From Hymenolepis diminuta (Eukaryota > Platyhelminthes > Cestoda > Cyclophyllidea > Hymenolepididae), in assembly GCA_900708905.1 (NCBI GenBank), contig CAADRB010000125.1, forward strand, positions 8,137 to 72,136: a DNA stretch of 64,000 nt, written 5' to 3'. The position numbers and the translations under genes are program-made. Shown piece by piece: positions 23,619-38,600 of this stretch. Positions within the stretch are counted from its first letter, which is position 1, and every line of letters begins with the position of its first letter. The notes below the pieces were generated by a model, which worked only from the letters and a program-made list of their open reading frames with translations, was not told the origin of the DNA and searched no databases.

Positions 23619-26600
23619 GTACTTTTTAACTAAGCTCCAGCAGAAACTTTGTTGCTCTTTTAGATTCTGAAACTCCTCCCATTGCGCATTCTTCTACTTT
23701 TCACCCTACAGATGATGTGGATAATAGTAAATTAAATTGTGACCATGTTTAAAAGATATCATATTGTTTAACAAAGTTAATGAATTTATTGTTAGGAAAA
23801 AATGGATGGCTTAATAGTCCAGCTCTACCCTTCATCTCTTCCGCACTCCTAGCTGCAGCAGCCGCAGCTACGTCGACAGTGAATAGTGAAGAATGCGGAG
23901 GTGAAAGCAGTGATGATTCATGTCACCCGCAAGACCTTCGAATTCGTCGATCTCCTGTAGATACCCTCTCCTCAGGATCGGTGAGTACTGCTCCACTTCC
24001 TACACAAGCGCCAATCCAATCAATGTCCCTCCTGTCTCAAAATCTCCTCAACCATCAGACCAGTCCATCAGACTCTCCTACCAATCAGGCATCCTTCCTT
24101 TACCAACGCTACCATGATGTCTCAAGTATGTACTACTTATGTTGTGTGTTATGTATGTGCGCTATGCACAGAACATCACATCAAATTGTGTTACCCATCT
24201 TTTGGAAATAGTGACCTAGTTGTCTGATCTTTCTGCTTACGAGTTAGTACTAGGGCTTCGCGTGCATTCGTTCGTTTTGTGCATACTTGCCTTCGCTTCA
24301 CGCTATTCACCTCGAACAGGCACTCGCTTTCTCTCTGGTGTGCTTGCGTTGAAGAATGGATGTATTTATGTGGGTGTATTTTGTGGGTAATCGACTGTAT
24401 CTCCTTCCGACTCTTTGATTTCTCACCCCTCCCAGTCTAATTCTCCTTGACCTCTATGTCTGCTTCGCTGACTATTGTATCATGTTTTGTGATTCATTTT
24501 AGATTTACCTACTCTGTCACTAAGACTTCAATTGTGATATTGAAGTTAATTATGTATACTAATCAAGGTAAAACCTTTTTGCTAGGCTACCTCATCAATA
24601 AATATTCCTTTCTTTAGCGTCTACTCGACTCGATATGCCTCTATAAATTTTTGCTTATGTCTTTAATACTTATATAGTAACTGGGAAATTCTTATCAGAA
24701 CTCTCCTTGATACGTCATCATACAATAAATTTTCAATCAGTTGGAGTTTCTTTTAGTGCTTCTAAGATTTTTAAATTCGTAATGTAAGAAAGTTTCCGTG
24801 ATTATATGAGCTTGCATTCCAGTTTAACTAATTATTAAATTTTCCCTTCTTTAAAAATTTTGTTGGTGGCTCTGCAATTATTTTTTAACTTGAATACGTA
24901 CTCCATGAGCTTCTGTTGTCTATCTTTTTAATCCCTTTGTGTTAATTCCCGCATGAATATTAAAATTTCCTTGGTAAAATAATCTCTTTCTCGTTCTGGT
25001 TACTAGATTATTTTTATTTTATCCGTAACATTTAGAGTAGTTGAGTCTTAATAATTTCACATACTGACCCTAATGGTCAGCTTAATTGTCTGAATTATGT
25101 AACTATTTCCATATCTCTCTTCAATGGCTATTTGATTAGATTTTATTCCACCAAGTTTCTCTCACTAAAATCACTCTCAATTTCTTATTTTTTAAATAGT
25201 CGAAAAATTTATTTAGCTTTTAGAACACTTTGGTCCCTTCTGAATTAGCGTTCTGTATTTAAATTTAAAACATGACTACGACCTTTCAATTGTTGGTCCC
25301 AAACTGGTGTTGTTCGATAGGCATAACGCATCACCAATATGCCTTTGAGGTTTTGCTAACCGTAGTCTAAATATTCGTTACACTCTGACAGATGAAAAAG
25401 AATTAAGCGGAAATTGGTTTCCACTCAACAGTTCAAAATTTACTGGATTCTATTACTAATTTGACCCCACAACCTCTGACCATTCACTTCGAGTTGAACA
25501 CCGTAAAGAGAGCTGGATTTATTCCGATTTATTTAATGATACCCTGTAAAGTAATGACCAAAAAAAATTAATAAAACTCGGGCGTCCGATTTGGCTATGA
25601 TCATATTTGATATAAGGGGGAAAGTGAAAGGAAATACGAGTGGCCGTTTCGTCATATGTCTCGATGCAAGCATTTAGCTAGCATTTAAATTATTTTATTC
25701 TTGTCAACACAGGTATTCTGATAATTCTAAGACACTAGGAATTGCAAAGTAATTTTTCCTTATGACATATTAGCGTTTGTGAATCATACTTTATTGCTAT
25801 CATAATTTCCAATATTCATATGCACTTTATTTATTTGATGTTATTGAGTAGCACTTACCTTTAAGTCACAAGCAGTATTTGTGAAGTAGTCCCTCACGTT
25901 TCATATTTCTGAATGTCCTTTCTAACAGTCCAAACTTATCTTCCTCAATTACTTTTTAGTCATCATCAACTGACTTTGACAGATCAAAATTCTGTATAAA
26001 ATATCCACCAAGTCTCTTTCAGTTATTGAAACTGTATCAATTTAAAAGATAATATATACTATTTCAACAATGGTGGGTCCGGTCTTTAAATTCTTAGATG
26101 AAATTCAGTTGGTTGGCTGTTTACTTAGTGATTTTAAAGATATGCTTTCCTGATGCAGTTTGCAACATTGATGAGAGAATTTCATGCTACAGTAGATTAC
26201 TTATGGCAATTGTTCACTTATTTGATTTCATTAGAAATAGTTTATTGCTTTTAGCGTTTAAATCCATCATACAATTATTTCACTTAAAAGAGAGGAAGAT
26301 GAGAAGGAGGTTATTTTTTCTTCCGATATCTTAGCAGTCAAAATACACGTCTACCAAGTTAGAAGTCAACGAGATCAATGTCCAATTGTGCACGATCAGT
26401 GGTGTGGCTAACCAATCACCCCAGTTTATTCGGGTCAATAAGAGGAGGTGTTAGAATGGAAGTTTCTCGTAATAGTGGTTCCATAACACTTTCCCTCTAC
26501 CCAAGTAGAGGGAAATGCTGTAATGGGCTAGGGAACTGTTTTCTTCAAGTTCATCCTTGGTTTACTTTGCCTTTTAAGTGGTCAATGGTCATCTACGTAT

Positions 26601-29600
26601 ATTCAGTGACGTGAATGTCTAACCGTACTGGTTAACATTAATCAAAAGATGGGTAATAGAATATCAGTTTTCACACCTTCAGAACACTTCTACCTGGTTA
26701 GCTGGTGATAAGACTTTTCAATCGGGCTCCAAGTAGGTAATGCGCAATTTTTTTTGTCCATTACCCGCTGAAATTTAAGAATTTTCTTTCTTTCCATTTT
26801 TTTCCACAGTTCTATGTAATGGAAATGAGTAAGCTTTTTTGAGTTATAATTAAGAGGCTGAGCCTGAAGGCTGGAGCCTCGTTATCTATTGATAATGTAC
26901 GAATGATTCATTAATCATCTTTAATATTCGTCCGCAGAACTTGAAAACGGTTGATTTAGCTCCAATAATAGACAGATATTGTTATATTTTAAACTGGAAT
27001 TATATACCTATGAAAGCTCAACTTATCTAAGTAATTCGTATGAATTAGGACTAAATCAAACCATCTACTTTCAAAACATTTCTAGCAGTAAGCATTCTGA
27101 ATAAAAACTAATATTCTATTCTATTCGAATGGCACGTAAAAGAGAAGCTTTTCAATTAACATGGAGAAACACTGGTCATGCATTAAGAAATATATGAAAT
27201 TAACTATTATTAGCATTATCTTACATAGAGGTTAATTAAAATCTATTAGTTTCGTATCCCAAAGTTGTCTTATATTATTCACAATGATTGACAAGTAACT
27301 CCCGCAGGTTAAAGATCAAATAATTTAAGAAATATTTTTTTATGATAATGGAACATGCAGAGATTGCTTAAATAGTTACTTTCAGAATTCGAATTATATT
27401 TAAACATTTAAGCCGTCCGGGGCTCCATTATGAAATCTGTAGCTTCCAGTTTTGAATGATATTTAGTGGCATTGATTTGAACATCTATTTCTATACTTGA
27501 TCACCTGATTTCCGAAATATAATATGAAGATAATTTGATACGTTCTTGAACATTTAACATTTGATGATCTTCACGGGAAGTTTATTTTTAATCACCATTT
27601 TTAAGTACTTTACACAAATTCACTTTAATGTCACCTCCGGGGATTTATTTTACCTTTTGGTTTATATAAATCGTATATCTATCTAGATATCTGTTCCTGC
27701 TTGTATTATATGTCCAGTTTTCAATAAAGTCGACATATATTATACTATTCGGACAGGCAGTTGCTTAGCTACGGCGGAAATATAATATTTAGGAAAAGAA
27801 GGGAGATTTGGTCCATGAGATTAGGGATAATTATTTTACTCAAATCAGCCCTGAGGAATGCATATTGCAGCTTTTTGTAAATGTCTTCAGAAGAAATTCG
27901 CATTGTAACTGATGTTAATGTTGAGGGTATCATGCTGTTTTAGAAGTCCATGTTAATCTTCAGGTCTGAGAAACGGTGATCTCATTAACAGTTCAAGAGC
28001 GTTGCTTTCTTGCTTTCGATGTTTCGCAAAGTAGTTAGTGAAGAATCTTTTCAGTTAACTCAAAATTCAAATGTGTTTCCACTAAATCCATTTTCCTCTC
28101 TTTTCGCTACACACATTTACCCTGTGTTCTACTACTGACCTGTACTTTGTGTACTTTAGCCACGGCCGCGTCGCTAGGGTTGCGCTGCTGCTACATTAAG
28201 TACCTGTGTCCCTGCACACCCATATATATGTGCTAATATTGCTAAAACACCAAGTATATGTGATATCCGCTTTCTTTCCTTTAATTTTTCTAATAATGTA
28301 TCGGGTCCTTTATGGGGCTATTTTCACACTACGCCTTTCTGACAAATAAGTAGGTAGAAACATCTAAGTGAATGTGATACCCCATTACAGACATCTCTCC
28401 TATTTTTCAATACACATTTGTGAACCGACTTTCATTCAGTGTCTTTTCTGCTAAATTTGCTGTACCACCCCTTAGAGGGCGGTGAAAATTGGGGAAAATT
28501 TTATAGACATTTAGATTAACGTTTTTGAAAAGGAAAAAATGAAAGTAAGCGGGAAAAGCGATGGGGCATTTCTCATCTCTTAATTTATCAGACAGACTAG
28601 ACTGTCAATCAGAAGGGATGGGGGCTCCTTTTTATGCCCCATCTACATGGTGAGAAATTCTTTCCCATGAGGGAAAAATTTTACCACTTATCAAGAGTGT
28701 ACTATTAAACGGGTTTTTGGTAGGTTGGTTTTTTAAACTAGGTCAGTAAAATATTATTCCCTCACCTCACAATTAGGGTAAAAATTTGTTCGCTAATTAT
28801 TAGTCTTGAAAAACTTCCGCATTTCTGGATAATTTATGAAAGTGAAAGCTAACACACAAAACAAGTCGGCTTTTTGTGGGGTACGACCGTTTGTGATTTT
28901 TTATTAAAATAAATTCTGCCTTTTTGTTTAATCGGCTGCTGAACTAAAAGATCAGAGTAAACTTTAAAATGGTTTGAATTAAGACGCATAAGCAAGTATA
29001 TCTGTTAAGTACTCTACCGCGTGAAAATTCCTCCTTCAACTATGAACTTCCGCGAAACCAAAAAAACAAGGCTTTAAAAATTTGCAGGGAAGGAGTGCAA
29101 TGAGGCGCATACCCCACAAAAGCAAGACCAAGCTATTGAGCGAAGTGGCTGCTACAGAAACGATACTACAAACTGCTTCTAGCCTCAAGGAGCAGACGAA
29201 ATGATCGGTAACTAAACTAGCAGCTTAGAGACCAAAGGGCAAGGGTAGGGATGAAATTCAAAATTTAGAGCTAAAACAAGTGCGAGGCGAGCATACGCTA
29301 AAATTAAGTCAGAATCGTCCTTATGTCAGTACTGAGATTCAGATCAGCAAAATAACCACAATCAAGTAAGTGGTTAAGATCAAAATGGTGAATCTATGTA
29401 AATGACTTTTGGATTTAATTGGCAAATATAGAACGCGGAAATCAAAGCTATTTGCGGTTGAAAAACAGTTTAGAATGCCTGGAAAATTGCGGGAACGGAA
29501 GTGGAAGAAATTAAACAAATTATTTAAATTGCAGTACTGATCGCTTATTTTGTTATGTTAGCCAAGGGGGAAGCTTAGTTAGCATACCTAAAGTGTGGCT

Positions 29601-32600
29601 AAATAATCTGTAAGAGGTGGGAACTAATAGATCACCACATGGTGGGAACCGAAATTGAGTAGTAACCAGGAGAATAGGGACTACTGAGTGAAGATACATT
29701 ATTGTACTATCCCTGTAACAAGAAAGCATATATTTTTTCTGCTTGTTTAGAACAGACAATCTAACAAAAATATTGTAAAGCCCACTTTGTTTTGAGTTGA
29801 ATTTCTCACAATGTTTCATGTGTTTATTATTGATTGACCCCTTACACATCGCCTCGCCAAATCACATCATACTGACAGATGAATTCAAATCATGTGTAAA
29901 TCAAAGAGACGGCTTCACAAACTGCTTCATTTGAATTTTATGTAGTATATGAACTAATTTTTGTTCAAAGTTTTCATATTTTGAGTAAATGCATATTGAG
30001 GAAAGCATCTTCTAAGGCATATCTTGTATAGAGAGATAGCACCGTGGAGTCTCTGATGAGAAACTAGAATTCTGCTACCTCTGTCATTTAGCAGATTTAA
30101 TCGATGCGGTTAGCCATTTCGGTCATTGGGTATATTATACACCGATGGACATCGAACCCGTAATACTATGACGTTACAGACGAGCACATTAATCGTTGCA
30201 TGATACAAGTGTATATTTAACTATTGCAGTTAATTCGTGACTGGACTGAACAATAACTGTTATCAGAGATATATCTTCCCCCTATTCAATATGCATGTTA
30301 GAAGACACTTTCTCTCATTGGGCTTGAGAGTTATTGCTTACACCTTAAGCTTAATTTAAGGTGATGAACGAAGTCCATACTGTTAATCTATTTAAAATGA
30401 TTAACCAGTGCTGTATAATTCCAAATATTTAGGAATGAGCATCCATGTTAATTGATAATCAGTATTAAAGGAAATGGGAGGTCTTCTGATTTATTATCAT
30501 GTCAGAAATTACACCCTTACGATGCTCAAAAGTGGTCTTTCAAATATGTCAATTCAACTTCTGAATCATACCGATATCGTTTGTCCTTCAGAATGAGATG
30601 TTTTGATCAATGACGGCTTGGATGTGCTTTTACAAAGTACTCTTCTTTTTCAAGTCTTCTAACAGACCTTTACATACGCTTTTTTTATTAAGTGAATTTT
30701 ATAGTCACATCTTCTAATTAAGTGACCGAAGGGAGTAAGAGATTTGGTCATAGTTTTCTAGTGGTATTTAAATTACTATTCATAAACACAGTATTCAGAT
30801 CATATTTTTGAAGTAGTATATTTACCTCAGTTATGTGTTTGGTCACTAAACATTCAAGAGCACTTGGAAATTTTGCTGTTATCAGAAAACATCTACTCTT
30901 ACTCAGAAAAGACAGGTAAGCCATGCTTTAAATAATAGGATTCGGTAAAGCAGTTTTAAGTCACCCGTATCAAATCTAGATATTCAAATAAGAAGTTAGG
31001 CTATTCACTATCGTCAAAGGATTTTTGATTTCGCCGTATGGTTCTCATGACAATTGATAGCGCTTGAAAACTTGTTGCGTCCGTCCTGCCTTGCTAAGAT
31101 TTTAACAATTAAAATCAGTACTCGTCAAATCAAACTAGCAGTGTTTTCTCCTGCTTTAACTTTCTATCCAGCTTTCACACTAGTAATTTCAGAAGGGTTG
31201 TGCACTTTTTATCAGATCAGAATCTTAAGTTTGGAGGCTGTACAAATGACCGAAGTAGAGTTCATCTTAAGCCTTACAGAAGAAAACTCCACTTTTTCAC
31301 ACCAAAATTAGTGCGTTTTCTTAAAGGAACGAACCCTACATCAATTAGTGATGTCTTTCTACGTAACCTCAAACCAGCCGAACTAATTGCAATTTAAAAA
31401 GAACTATTTCAAATATTAATATTTATTATGTTCCTGTTGTCTAAATATTAAAGGACAAGTTTATTTACCTATTAATTGTTATTGAAAATATTCCAAATAC
31501 TTGAAATATTTGTCTAGTTCTTGACTAATTATGAGTTTGCAGTAACATCTATTCTTATTTATTATTAAATCACTTTAGTTAAAAAATGATTAGTTAGTCA
31601 GTGCAAGTAAGGATTTGCAAATACCATAGCTTCAATCCTTCACTTACACGTCGAGTAAACTCAGAAGGTGTACTATCATTATTTTGTTTTTCCAGTGTTC
31701 ACACTGGTAGAAAGACCTAAATTCGTTAATTTTGTATTTTTGGAGGGAGAAGAGAATTAAATGGGAAAAATTCTTTCCTTAGTAGTAGAGCAATTTTTAG
31801 TTCACGGTAATATTTTATCTTCGAGATCTTCCTGGTTTGAAATGATTGAAAATGTTGCGTATATTTAGTGGAAACTGCAGTACATGCTTATTTATTTCAA
31901 CAATGAATGTTTGCATATATATTTGTTTTCATGATCCCACATATCTCAAATCTATTCTAATTCCTTTGATAGGGGACGAAAGCTTGCGTCTGGAATTGTA
32001 CAAGTTTACGAGGTTAGATGGCGGTGTCCATCCCACCTTAATATACTAAAAGCAGCGGTCTCTTATAAACTACGATTTGTAGTTACTAGCACACTACTTG
32101 CTATGGCTTTCCAACTCATTATCAATCCACCACATCAGATGTCAACGTAGCAGCATATTCTCTCTGTTTTTTATATTTCTTCTCTATTTTACAGTGTTCA
32201 CACTAGCAGTAGTAATGCTTTGCACTTTTATCAGATCACAAGCTGCCTTTGCTCTCGCAGTACTGTGTGTAGCTCTCACTCTTAAGTGAAGGGATCAGAT
32301 ATATACAGCGCGTGTGATGTATGTACGTATGTACAGCGGCTGACCCTAAAGTGCACACAGATCAGGGTACGCGCACAGAACCATGGTAAGCTTTAATCTC
32401 GTGGGTACTGCCTTTCCGCGTGACCGTGGCCTTGAATGTTGTGTAGAGGGGAGGGAAGATTGGTAGATGGATGTTGACGCTCAGATGAAGGTCTTTCAAA
32501 TGGCCTAAGGACCTTTATATATGCGCGTTGTTGATGTTTTGATGACCCCATTTGACATCTGGATACACATTGGGGGATATAATCAGCTGATTTCTAGCTG

Positions 32601-35600
32601 CCCCATTGCGGGTGATCGTTGCGTTTAGTGGTCATGAGATTTAGAATATGGTATCTAAATTATTGTGCTATTCGGCCCTTTAGATATTGGCGAAGCAAAT
32701 ATTATTAAAATCGAATTATAGAAGTACGAGTGACAGTAATATTGCTCAAACAACAGATGAAAAGAAAGAAATTCCGAGAACCAAGGGAAGTTTGGCACAA
32801 CAAATATTGCCGATTCATTCGGTTCTCTCATTATTTTCTGATGAGATTGCAAGATCTGACGTTCCAAAGTCCTTGCTTTGAGAAACTGAGTTCAAAATTC
32901 CACAGATGGTTATATACTTCACAATATTCAGAGCTGATCGACCTGTACAATGAGCTGAAAGGCCGGTCATGTAATGTTCCTACATTTCTTTCCGAGGCGA
33001 GTATATGTTAACAAGACCTTATCTTCGAAAGTAAAACTGTCTAGCATTTAAATAGCACTCAGAGGCGGTTATTGATTTGAAAACTCGGTTATGTGTGTGT
33101 CCATTAAAAAAATCTTTAGGTGTATTTAATATATATATTTTCAAATGACGGTTGTGTAACGATGGCCATTGATCTCGCGATCTGAAAGAGCAGAGGAGTA
33201 CTCTGACCCCTGAGCCATCAGCGGACAGGATCAGTATTTCATTTATCTGTTACTATTACGCGATAGTTAAGTTAGTTCGCCAGTCCTTAAGTGATCAATT
33301 AGGTCAATGAATACCTATGAATATATTTGCTATGTTTGGATTAATATATACACAACTGATTATATACATATTTTGAAAATTTTTCTGGTGGTATTCAGGT
33401 AGATGACGGTCAAAAAAATACTTTTTTAAAAGTTCTGACTTCTCAACAAATCTTTATTGCGAATATTTAGATTTTTAATAAAATTTTTTTGCTGCACGAC
33501 TGCTCACAGAATCCCCTTTCATATTTTTCCTCCTCAAATTTCAAACACAATGCAAAAGCGTCTTAAATTCAACCCGCCTTTGTCTGTTTATAAATTTTGA
33601 TAACTCCTCAAAAACACTCAACTCTTTCTTTTAAAAGAGTTCAATTGTCTTTTATTCAAGGCTGAAACTTTATTTATATGTAGATGTATCAGCAAATCCC
33701 TCCGAACGAAAAAATTCACCACTCTATGAATAATTCCAATCAAAGAATTCTTCTCTAAACTAATGCACAGGTTTATTTTGTACCAAGTTAGTGCAAGGGA
33801 TCATGTGATGTATTATTATATCCTCAAAATATACAGTAGCCCATTAGTACAAGTCCTAAGCTCTTTTAAGCGAAATATTTTCACGTACTTATATGGGCCA
33901 AATAAGGGCACTTTGGAGCTTCTGCGATGAGAATATCGCATTCTTCTACTTTTCTTTTGATTAATTTTAATCAATATGATTTATTAAACCGAAAACTCAT
34001 TTAATAAAGCTCCTTCCAATCCGCATCATGGGTAGAAGATTAGCATCAGGGAGCCTCCCTGGGGAGAAACCGATACAACTGAACATTTCGTTCACTGGGT
34101 GTGCACCAATAGGTATCGAACCCATGACCTCAGACTTTGCAGACGAGTACACTGCACCGATTAGTGATCATCGTAATGATAATTATTAATTATCGATTTA
34201 CGAATAAAATTACATTTAACAGAATTAAAATCGATAATAAATTCAACTGTAGTTTCATATCTAACCGTATATCACATGAGTTAATTCAAAGTTATAGTAC
34301 ATATATCGCGCATAAGCCATTATTGCAGTACGTCGTTATATTTCAATTTGATTCAGTTTACCGTGTCTTTGCGAAATTGATATTATTAGAAATTATGAAC
34401 ATGAGAACTAGTACAAAGGACTCTTAAGGCAATTAAAGTCGTTTCATTTCATTCACTTCAGAAAGTCTGAATTGTGTGGATATTCTGACCTTTAAATATC
34501 CATACATCGATGCCCATTTAATCGAATCATCTCGTTAAAATAGTCAATAGTCAAATAGCTTGCGTGTGATATTATAACAAAATCATTTATTAAACATTGG
34601 TCCTATTCTTTTTATGTTCAAAATTCTCAAGGAAAGGTTTAGCATTTCGCATATTAATATGAAGACTGTATTTTTAAATTAGGACTAAAACTTATGTCCG
34701 TACTTGAAAAAAGTTTCTTCATGTTGTTCGGTGGAAATTTATCGGGATTAGCTTTCAATTATGTGTGTTTTATGGGTCTTAGGAAGTAGGAGATGTGAAA
34801 TCAACAGACTTCCCTTGGATCACGTTTGTACCTAATCCGCCTAATTTGTACTTAATCCAAAGATTCTATTAAAGGTACGATTTCTGACGCGGAGTATATG
34901 TATGTGTCCGTCTACTAATAATGATAGCATATATTACACTATTCGGAAGAGTAGATACACCGACACTGCAAAGAGAAAACAGTTTGGGGTAAGAGTAGGA
35001 AGTTTTGGTCCATAGGATCAGCTGCTGTTGTTTCAAACGGTCTTTTGAAGAAGCTCGCACTGAATCCGATATCTCCACTGAGGATAACATACTGATATGT
35101 GGCGTTTCAGATATCCATGTCTTTTGTAAGACTTAAAACAAAAAAATGAACCCTCAAAGTCCTGAGGAACGCCGATCCTGTTGATAGAATTACTTTCCTT
35201 TCAGTGGACATTCACATATAGTTAGCGGTTTCCCTCTTCCCTATTTCCGCTTGAATCCCCAAAACTTCGTCTCGCTCAGTTTGTCTTAGTCACGCCACGT
35301 AGAGTATATTGCCTTCAATGTTGCATTTACTGATGGGTGGGAAATATAAGATTCGGCCATTTCCTTCTAGAAACCTAGATGTCTATATAGCTTTAGTTAT
35401 GATTTTTACCTCTATCAGTAAAAATCCTTCATGCTCTGAATATTTTTAGAGCCTTCTGTTCGGTTGAAGTTAAGCTTTATAAGTGAATTGTACGTATAAC
35501 TAGATTTCTGTATTATCCTGATATCTGGAGTTAAAATCCAGATTTCTTCGGGATGACTTATCATCTTGAACACAAAGAGGACAAATCCTGAGTGGATAAC

Positions 35601-38600
35601 GATTTGTATCTTTGCACCATAGGCTAGTATAACATTTTCATTAGTTAAATTTTGAACATTTCAAATCAAATCAGTTTTCAAAGCATCCGAAGCTGATCAA
35701 TAGTAGCCCCTATTAAGGATGATTTGTTGAAAACTTAAATAATCGCAAGTTATTGCTTACTAGGTTTACCGATTTCTTAGAATACAGATCGTCAGTGGAT
35801 TTCTTTCTTTAATTTCCATTCTTTTCTTTAGAGATTATATCAAACCAAATTTGTTCTTAATCGATTATTCTTCCACGAAATGGCCGAAAGTCACTGCCTT
35901 AAGTTTCCATAAATTAGGAAAGTCTGAAATTATAGTCGTTTCACCTCTCTGTATAAAACAAACCAGCTTTTGGAGATAGAGATGCGAAGTTGGCCGACTG
36001 ACTAAATTCCCCATCTTTCCTGAATTTGGTTTACTACCACCATCTAACTATTCTCTGATTTGAGTTTTATTTGTCTAACATCTCTAGGACAAAGTAGTAA
36101 AAGGGAAGGAGTGTAATGAGAGGAATAATTGCATGAATATACACAAAATAAACAAACCACTAACGCCCATATACAAAGACGAGATGACCTAGTTTAAGTT
36201 CATGCATGCGCCTCCTCGCTGTAGCATGCAAGCGGGGTGATTAAAACACGCTCTCTTCTCTGATTGGTTGAAAGACAAGAGGAGGATATTGTGTATGGAC
36301 CATTAAGCGGGCGGCTGTCAGCGGCTTTCCCCCTCTTGCTATTAGTCACTCGCTCATGAATAGTGGGCAAAGCATGCGCACGCTTGGCCTGTCTATCTAT
36401 CTAACGGCGTGCTGAGTTTGCGCACGTGATGACATGTGTTGTTGTTTACCTGTTTACTCCAGAGGATTTCTCTGCATTTCTGTCGTAGTCATTCCATTAA
36501 CTGGGTTTAGCCCTTTTCTCCGCATACTTGCGATGAGCATACACAAGGGATTATTGATGTTCAAAGTCAATTTGGGCTACACGGAATCGTAAAATTAATT
36601 GACGTTAATCTCTATCGCTATGATGATTCCATTGCGCTCATTATCAGTAAATCAGCGCCTACAAAAATTAGGATAGAGTTGCGTTATTTACTGAGTAAAC
36701 GCAATCGACCCATACCGAAGCATGCTATTTACTTTGTAGAGAATGTTAAGTATTTTAAACTGTGGGGTATTCAAAATCTGAAAAAGAAAATTTCTGTTTT
36801 ATTCAATGGTCATGAGACTTTTAGATACCTGTTTTAGGATAACAATTACTGGTTATACATCAGAGCCTTTTAAATAGAGCATCTGTCAGTTTGCCAATGG
36901 TCCATTATTCTGTTAAGTTAGAGTTCACGAGATCGATGTTCATCAGTGCGTATCCAATGATACAAATGACCAACCGCACATGGTAATTTCAGCAAACGGG
37001 AGAAATGGTAGATTGTTGATTTCTCATTCCAGTGATCTCAGTATGTATTTCCTCTGTCCAAGTTTAGACACTTGGCAACACTTACCTTAACCAACACAGG
37101 GAGTTTTATTAATACTAAAACGCAGCCAAATAAGTCTCTTGAAAAAGAAAATGGTTACGTGAACGTAAAATAGCAGAACTGAGATGGTTTTTTAATGAAT
37201 CTTAGGGTCATAGAAATATATTCACGTGAATAAATAAAAAAAATATATATATATATATAGTGTGGTTTGTACAATTTGGAGAGATAAATACGTAGTAGTA
37301 ACAGAGAGGTATTAGTATGAGAAATTTTTTAAAGTCACGGATACAACAAGCGAGTAAAGAAGAAATTTTTTCGTGCTACCGGATATGTACCTCCATAGAA
37401 TTATTCCGAATTCAAAGCCATGGCACATCAAGTATATAATTCGTATCCTTGAAACAACTCTTATATAAATGGACTAATTAATAACTATTTTCATTATATA
37501 AAAAATTGGAGATTCAGTTCATTAGATTTTTACTTCTCCTAAGAGCTCTTTCCGAAAAATATTTGAAGTGACTCACACTGAATCTAAAGTCAACGTTAAG
37601 GATGAAATTCTGATATGTAGTGTTTCTGCCATCCATTAAAGTCTTAAAACAGTAGGAAACTGTTTAATCGCTCATAGCTGCACTTTAAGAACAGTGATTT
37701 AGACGGTTGTGGAAGAGCATCACTTTCCTCTCCGTGAGCATTCGCATACACTTGGCAGCTTCACACTGTACTGTTTTTACTCGAAATCTCTTGACATAGA
37801 GATTCAGACCTTCTGGAACATTAATTGACTTTGTTGGCCGCTTAAGCCAACGACACCACGTTCAAATTAGAGATTTCCATGGGGTCCTGATCTATTTGCC
37901 TTAATTGCAGATTTGTGTAAACTTCCTTTCTAGTCCTCGTTGATACCGGCTGACTCAAATTAAGTTTAAAGATAAGGCGAAGTCTCCTTCGCTGAAGATT
38001 GGCTGCGAAATTTATCGGAGGAATCAACTGTGACAGATCTTCTCACGTCATTGGCTCGGCGAGAGTGTAATTTTAAGATCAACATTCTCGCAATATTGAG
38101 GAGAGCCTTAAGTCCGGACTCCTAAGTTAAACGTAGAAAAAAATAGGGAGTTATATAGCGTTTTTTCTCTCCCCGTTCATATGCATTTGATTCACCCTTG
38201 TTACATCAAGAACTAACATCCATAGCTTGGTGAGAGTCGGCTTTATTTGTTATAATAAAGCCCTATCTGCGTTTCATTTGATTATATTGGTTTAATTGCT
38301 TCAAAGCGATTATAGAACATATTTGCTTAACTCCTCGTGTAGCGGAATTTAGACTATATTTCGCTTTACATTCTTTCCTTTTCTGTAAGGCAATTTTCAG
38401 ATATGCAAATTGAAAATAAGTTCCTTTAGTAAGAGTGATCATAATGTGACCTTTGGTTTTTATAATGAAGAACACAGGTATTGATTTCTCTTTTTTATCG
38501 ATCGTACGATAACATAAAGTTTTTGATACAGCAAAAAACTAACAAGTTTCAGTTATGGGAAAGTATTTGGACAAGGTAGATAACATGGTATGAAACGGCA

